A stretch of 64,000 nucleotides of DNA, from the NCBI GenBank assembly GCA_035535055.1, contig DATLQT010000062.1, positions 1 to 64,000 on the forward strand, read 5' to 3'. The position numbers and the translations under genes were made by a program. The notes beneath the pieces were generated by a model. That model did no database searches and was not told where the DNA came from. It saw only the letters and a program-made list of their open reading frames with translations. Source of the DNA: UBA6019 sp035535055 (GTDB lineage: Bacteria; Chloroflexota; Dormibacteria; Dormibacterales; Dormibacteraceae). This document shows, piece after piece, positions 47,811 to 55,520 of the stretch (its first letter is position 1; each line of letters begins with the position of its first letter).

Positions 47811-49133
47811 TCAGCGCGTCACGCTGATCGCCGTCGTGGCGCAGCCGCTACCCGGCTCCGGTGCGTTGCAGGCCCGCAGGGTGTAGCGGCCGGGAGGGAG
47901 GGTCGCGGGGATGCTGACGCTGGTGCTCCAGCTGCCGCTCTCGGTGGCGAGGCCGCTGGCGAGCACGGCCCCCGACCCGCCCCCGTTCCCGATCCCCACG
48001 AAGGCGCGGCCGGAGGCGAAGCCGGTCGCATCAACCCGAACCGAGCCGCCACGGCGGACGGTGCCGGGGATTGCGGCCAGCCGGGGGCCGGTCGGGTGGG
48101 CGCCCCTCAGGATGAGCAGCACGCCGGCGACCAACAGCAGCACAACCACGGCTCCGAGGGCGATCGGGACCGCTCGTCCCCGGCGCCCGCCGGCAGGAGG
48201 CCAGGGGAGCGGTGTCGACTTCGGCCCGGGCGCCGCGGGCATAGGGACCGGCAGCGGAGCGGCGGCCACCGGCATCGTCGCCTCGACAAGTCGGGCCGGC
48301 TCGGGGCGCGTCTCATCGAACGCCTGCCGGAGCGCGGCCACCAGGGTCGCTCCGCTCTCCCAGCGCTGGGCGGGGTCCTTGGCCAGCCCGCGGGCGAGCA
48401 CTGCGTCCACCGCTGGGTTGAGGTCGGGGTTCCGGCTTGACGCCGGCGGTGGCTCGCGGTGGACGTGGGCGTAGAGCAGCTCGAGGACGCCTTCGCCCTC
48501 GAATGGGATCGCCCCCGCCAGCAGCTCGTAGGCCATGGTGGTCAACGCGTAGGTGTCCGCCGCCGGACCGACGGCGGCCCCCATCACCTGCTCTGGCGAC
48601 ATGTAGGCCGGGGTGCCGGTGGTGACGCCGCTGACGGTCTTCAGCGACGACTGCTGCAGCAGCTTGGCAAGCCCGAAGTCGGCCAGAATCGGGTTGCCGT
48701 GCTGGTCGAGGAGCACGTTGGCCGGCTTGACGTCGCGGTGGATGATGTCCAGCCCGTGCGCGTAGTCGAGCGCGGCCCCGATCCCGTCGAGCAGCTTTAT
48801 GGATTCCGGACGGGGGTACCGCTCGCCACTTTTCATGCGGTCGTTGAGCGAACCGCCGGCGACGTACTCGACGATCATGTACGGGATTCCGTCGTGCTCG
48901 CCGAAGTCGTAGACGTTGAGCACGTTGGGATGACGCATCCGCGCGATCGCCTGCGCCTCCCGCCGGAAGCGCGCGACCGCGTCAGGATCCGGCGTCAGGG
49001 CCGACAGCACCTTGACCGCGGCCGTCCGCGCCAGGCCGGGGTGGTAGGCACGGTAGACGGTTCCCATCGCGCCCTGGCCGAGGATCTCCTGCACCTCGTA
49101 GGCGCCCAAGGTGGTCCCGGGGCCGATCGGCAT
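47811..49133 (-). CDS. PknB-type Ser/Thr protein kinase with extracellular domain
   Basis: The 440-residue protein has a kinase domain at 10-270: glycine loop LGQGAMGTVYRAY, Lys41 (AAVKVLS), catalytic loop IIHRDVKPANVLLD, DFG in LADFGLAK, and GTPAYMSPEQVMG. A Pro/Ala linker follows, then one transmembrane helix (VPIALGAVVVLLLVAGVLLI). A roughly 90-residue beta-rich outer domain completes the protein. It lacks PASTA repeats, so it is not a standard cell-wall-sensing PknB. Confidence 0.92.
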   Translation of the reverse strand: MPIGPGTTLGAYEVQEILGQGAMGTVYRAYHPGLARTAAVKVLSALTPDPDAVARFRREAQAIARMRHPNVLNVYDFGEHDGIPYMIVEYVAGGSLNDRMKSGERYPRPESIKLLDGIGAALDYAHGLDIIHRDVKPANVLLDQHGNPILADFGLAKLLQQSSLKTVSGVTTGTPAYMSPEQVMGAAVGPAADTYALTTMAYELLAGAIPFEGEGVLELLYAHVHREPPPASSRNPDLNPAVDAVLARGLAKDPAQRWESGATLVAALRQAFDETRPEPARLVEATMPVAAAPLPVPMPAAPGPKSTPLPWPPAGGRRGRAVPIALGAVVVLLLVAGVLLILRGAHPTGPRLAAIPGTVRRGGSVRVDATGFASGRAFVGIGNGGGSGAVLASGLATESGSWSTSVSIPATLPPGRYTLRACNAPEPGSGCATTAISVTR

Positions 49134-49180
49134 CGCGAGGGAGGTTAGCCGTGCGGGCCCTGCTCAGGCAAGCCGGGCGG

Positions 49181-49855
49181 TTAGGCCTTCCAACCTCCGG
49201 GGGCACCGTTGCGGACCGCGAGCAGGCCGGCCAGGATCGAGACCGCGATCTCGGGCGCGCTCCGGGCGCCGAGATCGAGGCCGACCGGCGACTGAATGGA
49301 GGCGACCGCCTCCTCGGGCACGCCGCGCCGGCGCAGGTCCTCGAGGTGATGGCCCGTGTGGCGCCGGCTGCCCATCACACCCACGAATCGAGGTCCTCTT
49401 CCCAGCACCTGCTCGAGGACGGCTGCCAGGTTCGGGTCGTCGTGGTCGGTGGCGACGGCGTAGGAGCCCGGCCCGGCCGCGGCCGCATCGGTGACGGGAC
49501 GGAACCCCACCCGCGTAGCGAGCGCCAGCAGCTCCCGGCCGACCGGCGTGTCTCCGAGGACGAGCAGAACCGGCTCCGCCGGGTACGGCTCCAGGTAGAC
49601 CTCGATGCTGCCCAGCTCGTGTCGGTAGGTGCGCAGGCCGGGGCTGCCGGTGTCGAGGAAGCCCCCGGCGTCGTCCCGCGCGGCGGCGTCGAATTCGGAG
49701 CAGCCGAGGGTGCCGGCGATCGCTCCGGAACGGTCGAGGAGGATCTTCTCGCCGGGTCGGCTGGGCGGACGGCCGTCGGTCCTCACGACCGTCGCCAGCA
49801 CCGACTCGAAGCCCTGGCGGCGCCGGTCGACCAGCTCCGATTCGACGTCGCTCAA
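49181..49855 (-). CDS. XdhC/CoxI-family protein
   Basis: 224 residues. The N-terminal XdhC part contains VLATVVRTDGRPPSRPGEK and the Cys-containing LGCSEFDAA. The C-terminal Rossmann part contains VLLVLGDTPVGRELLALA, GVMGSRRHTGHHLEDLRRRG and IQSPVGLDLGARSAPEIAVS. XdhC binds molybdenum cofactor and hands it, sulfurated, to xanthine dehydrogenase-type enzymes. It overlaps the cysteine desulfurase gene by 4 bp; that enzyme could supply the sulfur. No target hydroxylase is in the window. Confidence 0.88.
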   Translation of the reverse strand: MSDVESELVDRRRQGFESVLATVVRTDGRPPSRPGEKILLDRSGAIAGTLGCSEFDAAARDDAGGFLDTGSPGLRTYRHELGSIEVYLEPYPAEPVLLVLGDTPVGRELLALATRVGFRPVTDAAAAGPGSYAVATDHDDPNLAAVLEQVLGRGPRFVGVMGSRRHTGHHLEDLRRRGVPEEAVASIQSPVGLDLGARSAPEIAVSILAGLLAVRNGAPGGWKA

Positions 49856-50970
49856 GCGCGCACCAGCGGGGCCAGGATCGACCTGAGCACCGTCTCGGCG
49901 CGCACCACGTCAACCTCGGTCGTGCTCCAGCTGGCGGTCAGCCGCAGGCTGGAGAGGGAGTCCTCGAGCGAGAAGCCCATCGCCAGCAGCACGTGTGAGG
50001 GGTCCAGCGACCCGCTGGCGCAGGCGGAGCCGCTGGAGGCGGCCAGGCCGGCGAGGTCGAGCGCCAGCAGCAGGTCCTCCCCCCGCGTCCCGCTGAAGGT
50101 GGCGGAGGCGTGGCCGGGAAGCGAGCGCTCGGCGCCCGTGAGGCGGCCGCCGGCCGCGGCAAGGGCGCGCCGAAGACGCTGGCCGAGAGGCCGGACGACG
50201 GCGCTCCAGCCCTCCCGGCGCTCGGCGCAGATCGTCAGTGCGGTCGCCATCGCGACGGCGGACCGGACATCCTCCCACCCGGCTCGCCTGCCTCGCTCTT
50301 GGGGCCCGCCGTACATCAGCGGTTCGAGTCGGGTCCCGGAGCGCACGAAGAGCAGCCCGCCCTGGCCGGCGCCGAGCTTGTGGCCGGAAAGTGAGGCGAG
50401 GTCGATGCCACGCAGGTCGAGGTCGAGCCACTGCGCTCCCTGGCAGGCGTCGAGGTGGACCAGGGCTCCGGGGGCGTGGATGCGAGGTTGGATGGTGCCG
50501 ACCTCGTTGTTGGCGAGCGAGGTCGACACCAGCCCGGCGTTTGGCAGGTGGGCTTCCGAATTGAGGCCGTCCTGCCCGACCGGGAGGATCTCGGTCCGCC
50601 TCCCCTCCAGCTGCAGTCGCCGGACGGCTCCCAGCACCGCCTGGTGTTCCGCGGCCCAGGTGACGACGGAGGCCCCCGGTGGAAGCCGTCGGCCGGCGCC
50701 GAGGAGGGCGAGGTTGACCGCCTCGGTGCCGGAGGAGGTGAAGACGATCTCCGCCGGCTCCACGCCCAGCGCCCGGGCGGCGTCGTCGCGCGCCGCGTCG
50801 AGTGCGGCCAGCGCCCTCTGGCCCTCGGCGTGGGGGCTGGAGGCGTTACCGCGGGGGACCGCCTCGAGGGCTTGCACCACCTCGGGGAGCACCCAGGTGC
50901 CGGCGGCGTGGTCCAGGTAGACCCGGTCCGCCTGGCTAGCGGCTTCGGTGGGGAGCCTTGAGAAGTTCGT
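49852..50970 (-). CDS. Cysteine desulfurase (NifS/IscS class)
   Basis: A PLP enzyme of about 370 residues that releases sulfur from cysteine. Motifs are VYLDHAAGTWVLPEV, FTSSGTEAVNLALLG, PLP Lys in LSGHKLGAGQGGLLF and the catalytic Cys loop SSGSACASGSLDPSHVL. The start is unresolved: no ATG, GTG or TTG lies between the conserved VYLDHAAG and far upstream in the frame. The listed end is an ACG with GAGGG upstream and is only a guess. It overlaps xdhC downstream, suggesting sulfuration of molybdenum cofactor. Confidence 0.87.
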   Translation of the reverse strand, partial: TNFSRLPTEAASQADRVYLDHAAGTWVLPEVVQALEAVPRGNASSPHAEGQRALAALDAARDDAARALGVEPAEIVFTSSGTEAVNLALLGAGRRLPPGASVVTWAAEHQAVLGAVRRLQLEGRRTEILPVGQDGLNSEAHLPNAGLVSTSLANNEVGTIQPRIHAPGALVHLDACQGAQWLDLDLRGIDLASLSGHKLGAGQGGLLFVRSGTRLEPLMYGGPQERGRRAGWEDVRSAVAMATALTICAERREGWSAVVRPLGQRLRRALAAAGGRLTGAERSLPGHASATFSGTRGEDLLLALDLAGLAASSGSACASGSLDPSHVLLAMGFSLEDSLSSLRLTASWSTTEVDVVRAETVLRSILAPLVRA

Positions 50971-51310
50971 CGAGCGAGCCCTCGAAGTCCTTGAGGAGGA
51001 GGTGGAGATCGAGGATCTCATCCGGCTCGATGGGCCCGGCTCCAGTGCTGGGGGAGGGTGAGGAGAGTACGTCGTGGATGACGAGCTCGTCGTCCTCCTC
51101 CAGTAGCGCGTTGACGCCGCTGCCCTGGATCGCGAGTACGACCACGAAGCTGACCTTGCAGGCCGCACAGGTGACCTGGACTGTGAACCGGTCTTCCTGG
51201 TGGTTGAGCATCCGGACCTCGCAGGCCCGCAGGTTGCGGCCACAGACCGGGCAGTTGTAGTAGCGCGCTCGGTCTCGGATGTATTCGATCATGCTCATCC
51301 TTGAGCCCAT
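50936..51310 (-). CDS. Zinc-ribbon protein of unknown function
   Basis: 124 residues with two Cys pairs forming a probable zinc ribbon (YYNCPVCGRNLRACEV and VTCAACKVSF), then an acidic helical tail (LDLHLLLKDFEGSLDELLKA). It overlaps the cupin gene upstream by one base and extends into the cysteine desulfurase start region, so all three are likely one transcript. Family not recognised. Confidence 0.6.
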   Translation of the reverse strand: MGSRMSMIEYIRDRARYYNCPVCGRNLRACEVRMLNHQEDRFTVQVTCAACKVSFVVVLAIQGSGVNALLEEDDELVIHDVLSSPSPSTGAGPIEPDEILDLHLLLKDFEGSLDELLKAPHRSR

Positions 51311-51600
51311 TATGCCCCCCTCTTAGCCTTCGCCTGCCCCTCGATGCAGGAAACGCCCGCGGCGCCGACCTGCGCCGAATGGGAGGTTCCGGGCGGAAGT
51401 TCGAGGCGGTCCCCGGGGCCTAGCTCGAGACGCTCCCCGGATGGCAGGAGGTCGAACCCGATGGAACCTCTGAGGCAATAGAGGATCTTGCGGTAGGGGT
51501 GGCTATGGGCGTCATAGACGCGGCCGGGGCCGTCCGACCACGAATAGCAGGAGTGCGCTTCGGCCTCAAGCCGCCGTCGGATCTCGCTTTCGTCGATCAT
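51310..51600 (-). CDS. Cupin-domain protein
   Basis: About 96 residues in a single small cupin: DAHSHPYRKILYCLRGSIGF, then LELGPGDRLELPPGTSHSA. The His pair in the first motif and the His near the end of the second are the usual metal ligands. Substrate unknown. An alternative GTG start lies 33 bp upstream. It is divergent from larB. Confidence 0.75.
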   Translation of the reverse strand: MIDESEIRRRLEAEAHSCYSWSDGPGRVYDAHSHPYRKILYCLRGSIGFDLLPSGERLELGPGDRLELPPGTSHSAQVGAAGVSCIEGQAKAKRGA

Positions 51601-51645
51601 CAAGTCCGTCGAGATGATGCCCGTAGATGCCACCTGGAGGTGGCG

Positions 51646-52485
51646 ATGAGGCGGATGCTGGCCCGGCTACGAGCGGGCGAGCTCAGCGTTGACGAGGCGC
51701 TGGAGGAGATCCGTCGCACACAGCTGGTGGAGCTGGCGGGGCACGCGCGGCTCGACCTCGGCCGGAGCGCGCGGAGAGGGATACCGGAGGTTGTCCTCGC
51801 GGCCGGCAAGGCGCCCGCCGAGGCGGCCGGGCTGATCTTGGCACTGGCCCGGGAGCAGGGTCAGGGCCTGGGCAGCCGTCTTTCACCGGACCACTGGGCA
51901 GAGCTGGAGGGTCGCGTCGGGGAGCTGACACTCTTGCGCTACGGGCCCACCTCCGCGTTGGTCAGGTCTCCTCGCTGGGAGGCTGAGCCGACCGGCGGAC
52001 GGGCGGGGATCGTCACCGCCGGCACCTCCGACCTGGGTGCCGCCGAGGAGGCCCGGATGGTGATGGAGGCGGCCGGGGTCGAGGTCAAAACCGTGTTCGA
52101 CGTCGGCGTGGCAGGCCTCCACCGCCTGCTCGAGCCGCTGGGCGAGCTGGTCGGCTGGAGGGCCGATGTGCTGGTGGTGGCGGCGGGGATGGACGGCGTC
52201 CTCCCGGGCGTGGTCGCCGGCCTTGTCGACGCCCCGGTGATCGGGTTGCCGATTGCGACGGGCTACGGAGCGGGCGGCGAGGGCGAGGCAGCCCTGCTGA
52301 CGATGCTCCAGTCCTGCTCCACCGGCCTCACCGTGGTCAACATCGGCAACGGCATCGGCGCCGGAACCGCCGCGGCGCTCATCGCCCGCCGGGCCGCCGC
52401 AGCAAGGCGACCACCGCCACCACCAGCGCGAGCACGGCGAGGAGCGCGATCAGGGCCAGGAGGCCGAGCCCGAGCAGGTAGCTGA
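51646..52485 (+). CDS. larB: LarB, pyridinium-3,5-biscarboxylic acid mononucleotide synthase
   Basis: The 279-residue enzyme carries out the first step of nickel-pincer nucleotide (NPN) synthesis, carboxylating and hydrolysing NaAD. Features are ARLDLGRSARRGIPEVVLAA, the AIR-carboxylase-like core GIVTAGTSDLGAAEEARMVM and GLPIATGYGAGGEGEAAL, and NIGNGIGAGTAAALIARRA. The ATG has GGAGG five bases upstream. The C-terminal 35 residues are Pro/Arg-rich and run antisense to the next gene. larC is about 8 kb away; larE and larA are not in the window. Confidence 0.92.
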   Translation: MRRMLARLRAGELSVDEALEEIRRTQLVELAGHARLDLGRSARRGIPEVVLAAGKAPAEAAGLILALAREQGQGLGSRLSPDHWAELEGRVGELTLLRYGPTSALVRSPRWEAEPTGGRAGIVTAGTSDLGAAEEARMVMEAAGVEVKTVFDVGVAGLHRLLEPLGELVGWRADVLVVAAGMDGVLPGVVAGLVDAPVIGLPIATGYGAGGEGEAALLTMLQSCSTGLTVVNIGNGIGAGTAAALIARRAAAARRPPPPPARARRGARSGPGGRARAGS

Positions 52486-52654
52486 GGGCCGCGCCGGTCC
52501 GGCTCGCGAAGGTCAGGCCGAGGACCAGGGCCAGCAGCAGCACGGCCACCAGCAGGCCCGGGAATCCCCGCCGCTGGCGACCCCAGAAGAACAGCCAGAG
52601 GCGGCTCGGCCGCCGCTTCTCCTTCAGAGCAGGTCCTCCAGCTCGACCAGCCAC
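52379..52654 (-). CDS. Small two-helix membrane protein
   Basis: About 91 residues: a basic N-terminus (KEKRRPSRLWLFFWGRQRR), then hydrophobic segments (PGLLVAVLLLALVLGLTFA and LGLGLLALIALLAVLALVVA). The GTG start overlaps the HAD gene end by 31 bp. It overlaps larB convergently by 107 bp, which weakens the case; the positive-inside pattern supports it being real. Confidence 0.45.
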   Translation of the reverse strand: MAGRAGGPALKEKRRPSRLWLFFWGRQRRGFPGLLVAVLLLALVLGLTFASRTGAALSYLLGLGLLALIALLAVLALVVAVVALLRRPGGR

Positions 52655-53319
52655 CCGATGGTCGGCACGCCCGGCGCCGGCTGCGCCCGGCTGAGCTCCG
52701 TGCAGACGACCGCCCGCATCCCGACCGCGAGCGGCCCCTCGTAATCCTCACGAGGCCGGTCTCCGACGAAGAGGACCGACCCCGGTTCGACTCCCAGTTC
52801 GGCGGCGGCCGCCAGGTAGGGCTCGGGCGTCGGCTTGCGGCGGCCGATTGCCGACGAGAAGACGATCGCATCCATCCGCTCCCCGATTCCGTTGCCTTTC
52901 AGCTGGCGCGCCATCATCTCCGGCGGGAAGGGCGCGTTGGAGCAGATGCCGGTCAAGAGCCTTCGGCTGCGGAGACGATCGAGCAGGTCCAGCGCGCCCG
53001 GAGCGACGGTGACGCTGGCGTCCCAGCAGCTCTGTTCGAGATCGAGAATGCGGTAGAGGACCTCGTCGGGCAGGTCTAGACCGGCCCGCAGCCAGGCCCT
53101 CCGGTAAAAGGCGAGGTAGTCCACCTCGTCCTCTGAGGCGAGCCCGTCCAGGTCCTCTTCGAGCGGATGTAGAACGTGGAACATCAACCACTCGGCGGTC
53201 GGTGGGTCGTCGCCCAGCCACGGCCGGACGCCTTCGAGGACGCCCATCAGCGCCTCGGTCGGATACTCGAATGTCACCAGGGTCAGGCCGTAGTCGAAGA
53301 GGACTGCTTCGGTTCGCAT
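52624..53319 (-). CDS. HAD-superfamily hydrolase
   Basis: 231 residues with the four HAD motifs: VLFDYGLTLVTFEYP (nucleophile Asp in DYG), TGICSNAPFP, GRRKPTPEPYLAAA and VLFVGDRPREDYEGPL. The motif I acid/base Asp is replaced (DYG instead of DxD). The second Asp is important for phosphatase activity, so this may be a dehalogenase-like or non-phosphatase member. A parS-like site lies inside. Confidence 0.85.
   Translation of the reverse strand: MRTEAVLFDYGLTLVTFEYPTEALMGVLEGVRPWLGDDPPTAEWLMFHVLHPLEEDLDGLASEDEVDYLAFYRRAWLRAGLDLPDEVLYRILDLEQSCWDASVTVAPGALDLLDRLRSRRLLTGICSNAPFPPEMMARQLKGNGIGERMDAIVFSSAIGRRKPTPEPYLAAAAELGVEPGSVLFVGDRPREDYEGPLAVGMRAVVCTELSRAQPAPGVPTIGWLVELEDLL
53168..53183. promoter_or_regulatory. 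parS-like site inside the HAD hydrolase gene
   Basis: TGTAGAACGTGGAACA, one change from the parB-adjacent copy in reverse orientation. It lies 29 kb from dnaA. Confidence 0.55.
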
Positions 53320-53337
53320 CTGTGGTACTACAGTGTC

Positions 53338-53820
53338 GTGTCCTCGCGCCTGACCCACCTCGACGAGTCGGGAGCCGCCCGGATGGTCGACGTCGGAGCC
53401 AAACCGGAGACGCGCCGGGAAGCCACCGCCGAGTGTCTGGTGAGGATGGCCCCGGCCACCCTGCGGGCCCTGCGAGAATCCGAGCTCGCCAAGGGTGACG
53501 CGCTCGGCGTGGCGCGGGTGGCCGGCATCATGGCCGCCAAGCGGACCTCCGAGTTGATACCGCTCTGCCACCCGCTGCCGATCACCTCTGTACGGATCGA
53601 CTTCGAGCCGCGCGACGACTCGGTCCGGATCCTCGCGACGGCGCGGGTTACCGGACGGACCGGAGTCGAGATGGAGGCCCTCACGGCAGCATCGGTCGCG
53701 GGCCTTACCGTGATCGACATGGTGAAGGGGCTCGAGCCGGGCGTCTGGCTGGAGAGCATCCGCCTGCTCGAGAAAAGCGGCGGCAAGAGCGGGACCTGGA
53801 AACGCCAACCGCCTGGGTGA
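53338..53820 (+). CDS. moaC: Cyclic pyranopterin monophosphate synthase MoaC
   Basis: The 160-residue enzyme forms cPMP for molybdenum cofactor. Motifs are ARMVDVGAKPETRREATAE, KRTSELIPLCHPLPIT and MEALTAASVAGLTVIDMVK with the catalytic Asp and Lys. GTG start, with no Shine-Dalgarno visible. The GTGA overlap with mogA links the pair. Confidence 0.95.
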   Translation: MSSRLTHLDESGAARMVDVGAKPETRREATAECLVRMAPATLRALRESELAKGDALGVARVAGIMAAKRTSELIPLCHPLPITSVRIDFEPRDDSVRILATARVTGRTGVEMEALTAASVAGLTVIDMVKGLEPGVWLESIRLLEKSGGKSGTWKRQPPG

Positions 53821-54269
53821 TCACCGTCAGCGATCGCTGCTCCGCCGGCCAGGCGGAGGACCGGAGCGGGCCGGCGCTGGCGCACATGCTTGAAGAGGCC
53901 GGCTTTCCGGTCGTCGGCCGCTCCCTGGTCCCCGACGAGGTGGCCGAGATCCGGGCCGCGCTCCGCGAGGCGGGGGCCGACCTCGTCGTGAGCACCGGGG
54001 GCACCGGCCTCGCCGCCCGCGACGTCACACCCCAGGCCACCTCGATGGAGATCGACTACGAGGTGCCCGGGCTGGCGGAGGAGATACGCCGGGTCGGCGT
54101 CGCCTCCACCCCGATGGCGGTTCTGTCGCGGGGACTGGCGGCGGTCCGCGGCCGGAGCCTCGTTCTCAACCTGCCGGGCAGCGAGCGCGGCGCCACCGAG
54201 TCCCTGGCGGCCGTGCTACCGGTGCTCGGGCACGCTCTCCAGCAGCTCGCCGGGCGCACCGAGCACTGA
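53817..54269 (+). CDS. mogA: Molybdopterin adenylyltransferase-like protein (MogA/MoaB)
   Basis: The 150-residue protein adenylylates molybdopterin. Motifs are VSDRCSAGQAEDRSGPAL, VVSTGGTGLAARDVTPQAT and VLNLPGSERGATESLAAVLP. GTG start overlapping moaC. MoaB-type proteins with the same fold can substitute. It is 17 bp before pxpA. Confidence 0.93.
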   Translation: MITVSDRCSAGQAEDRSGPALAHMLEEAGFPVVGRSLVPDEVAEIRAALREAGADLVVSTGGTGLAARDVTPQATSMEIDYEVPGLAEEIRRVGVASTPMAVLSRGLAAVRGRSLVLNLPGSERGATESLAAVLPVLGHALQQLAGRTEH

Positions 54270-54286
54270 AGGCCGGGAATGGCGGC

Positions 54287-54967
54287 GTGATCAACCTTAA
54301 CTCCGACCTTGCCGAGGGCGCGGGTCACGACGAGGAGATCCTGGCGTCCATCGACAGCGCCAATGTCTGCTGCGGAGTCCACGCCGGCTCGATCAGCGAG
54401 ACGATCCGAATCGCGCGGCGCTGCGCCGCGCTGGGCGTCGAGTTGGGCGCCCATCCGGGCTACGACGACCGCGCCAACTACGGCCGCGTCGAGACCCGCA
54501 TCGGCCTCGACGACTACGAGGCGCTGGTGTCGGCCCAGGTCGCCGCGCTCGCTGCGGTCGCTCCGATCGCCTACATCAAGGCCCACGGGGCGCTTTATCA
54601 CCGAGCGCAGGGCGATCCGGACGCCGCCGCCGCGCTGGCGCGGATCGCCGCCCGTCACGGCGTGGGATTGGTCGGCCAGCCAGGCTTCGGGATCCTGGCG
54701 GCCGCCGCCAACGCCGGTGTGCCCGGCTACCGCGAGGGCTACGCGGATCGCGCCTACCTCGCCGACGGCAGTCTCAAGCCGCGCTCCCAACCGGGCGCGG
54801 TATTGAGCCCCGCCGAGGCGGTCGAGCAGGCCATCCGGCTGGCCCGGTCGGGCGACTTCGACACCATCTGCCTGCACGGCGACTCGCCGGGCTCGGAGAC
54901 GGTCGCGGAGGCGGTCCGCGCGGGCCTCGCGAAGGCTGGGCTCACCACCGGCCACCTGCGCCGCTAA
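54287..54967 (+). CDS. pxpA: 5-oxoprolinase subunit PxpA (LamB/YcsF family)
   Basis: The 226-residue barrel acts with PxpB and PxpC to open 5-oxoproline to glutamate using ATP. It opens with INLNSDLAEGAGHDEEI, then NVCCGVHAGS, GAHPGYDDRANYGR and IKAHGALYH. The start is GTG. The selenoprotein-like peroxiredoxin begins 13 bp after its stop; pxpB and pxpC lie beyond on the opposite strand. Confidence 0.94.
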   Translation: MINLNSDLAEGAGHDEEILASIDSANVCCGVHAGSISETIRIARRCAALGVELGAHPGYDDRANYGRVETRIGLDDYEALVSAQVAALAAVAPIAYIKAHGALYHRAQGDPDAAAALARIAARHGVGLVGQPGFGILAAAANAGVPGYREGYADRAYLADGSLKPRSQPGAVLSPAEAVEQAIRLARSGDFDTICLHGDSPGSETVAEAVRAGLAKAGLTTGHLRR

Positions 54968-54980
54968 CCTTTTGGCTGGA

Positions 54981-55520
54981 ATGCTGGACGTAGGAGACGT
55001 CGCACCTGATTTCGAGCTGCCCGGGACGGCAGGTGCGCCGGTGCGGCTCTCGGAGGCCGTGAAGCGCAACCGCGCCACCGTCATCGCCTTCTACGTCCTC
55101 GACTTCACGCCCGGTTGAAGGAACGAGCTTTCCGAGTTTCGGAACCACTACGACACGTTCCAGAAGGCCGGGATCGGCATCTTCGGCGTCAGCGTCGACA
55201 GCGTCTACTCCCACGGCGCCTTCGCCCGAGAGCTGGGCGGGCTCCCCTACGAGCTGATCGCCGACTTCGAGCGCAAGACGGTCGACGCCTGGGGGGTCCG
55301 GCGCACCGACCTCGAGGGCTATGACGGCGTCCCTCGGCGCACCGTCTTCATCCTTGACCCGGAGATGAAGGTGCGCTGGCGCTGGGTCACCAGCCCCGAG
55401 CAGCGCCTGCCGGACACCGAGGAGATCCTGGCCGAGGGCAAGAGGGTAGCCGGCGAGACGAAGGGCAAAGCCACCTCGAAGCTCAACAAGGCCGCGCCCA
55501 AAAAGCCCGCAAAAGGCTAG
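54981..55520 (+). CDS. Peroxiredoxin with probable selenocysteine at the peroxidatic site (in-frame TGA)
   Basis: One frame runs from ATG to TAG with a single TGA at 55116-55118 (codon 46), giving 179 residues if TGA is read as Sec. Before it: DVAPDFELPG and TVIAFYVLDFTPG; after it: RNELSEFRNHYDTF, GVSVDSVYSHGAFARELG and VPRRTVFILDPEMKVRW. This is the AhpC/TSA fold, with TPG-U where the family has T-x-x-C and with the conserved Arg present. There is no Cys anywhere, so it would be a one-Sec enzyme reducing peroxides. A SECIS-like hairpin follows the TGA. The alternative is a pseudogene. Confidence 0.85.
55119..55144 (+). promoter_or_regulatory. SECIS-like hairpin after the UGA codon
   Basis: Eleven nt after the TGA, TTCCGA (55130-55135) pairs with TCGGAA (55139-55144) around the loop GTT. 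Bacterial SECIS elements need an apical stem-loop about 11 nt after UGA with G among the first loop bases, to recruit SelB. An outer pairing GGAACG/CGTTCC (55120-55125 with a copy near 55168) may extend it. Confidence 0.75.

Noticed and set aside
49852..50970. Cysteine desulfurase as a dedicated selenocysteine lyase for the selenoprotein
   Set aside because: The active-site loop SSGSACASGSLDPSHV is the general class I desulfurase type; nothing points to selenium specificity.
55115..55324. Short plus-strand frame starting at the TGA as a separate gene
   Set aside because: It is in a different frame from the peroxiredoxin, Arg-rich and without family features: a shadow.
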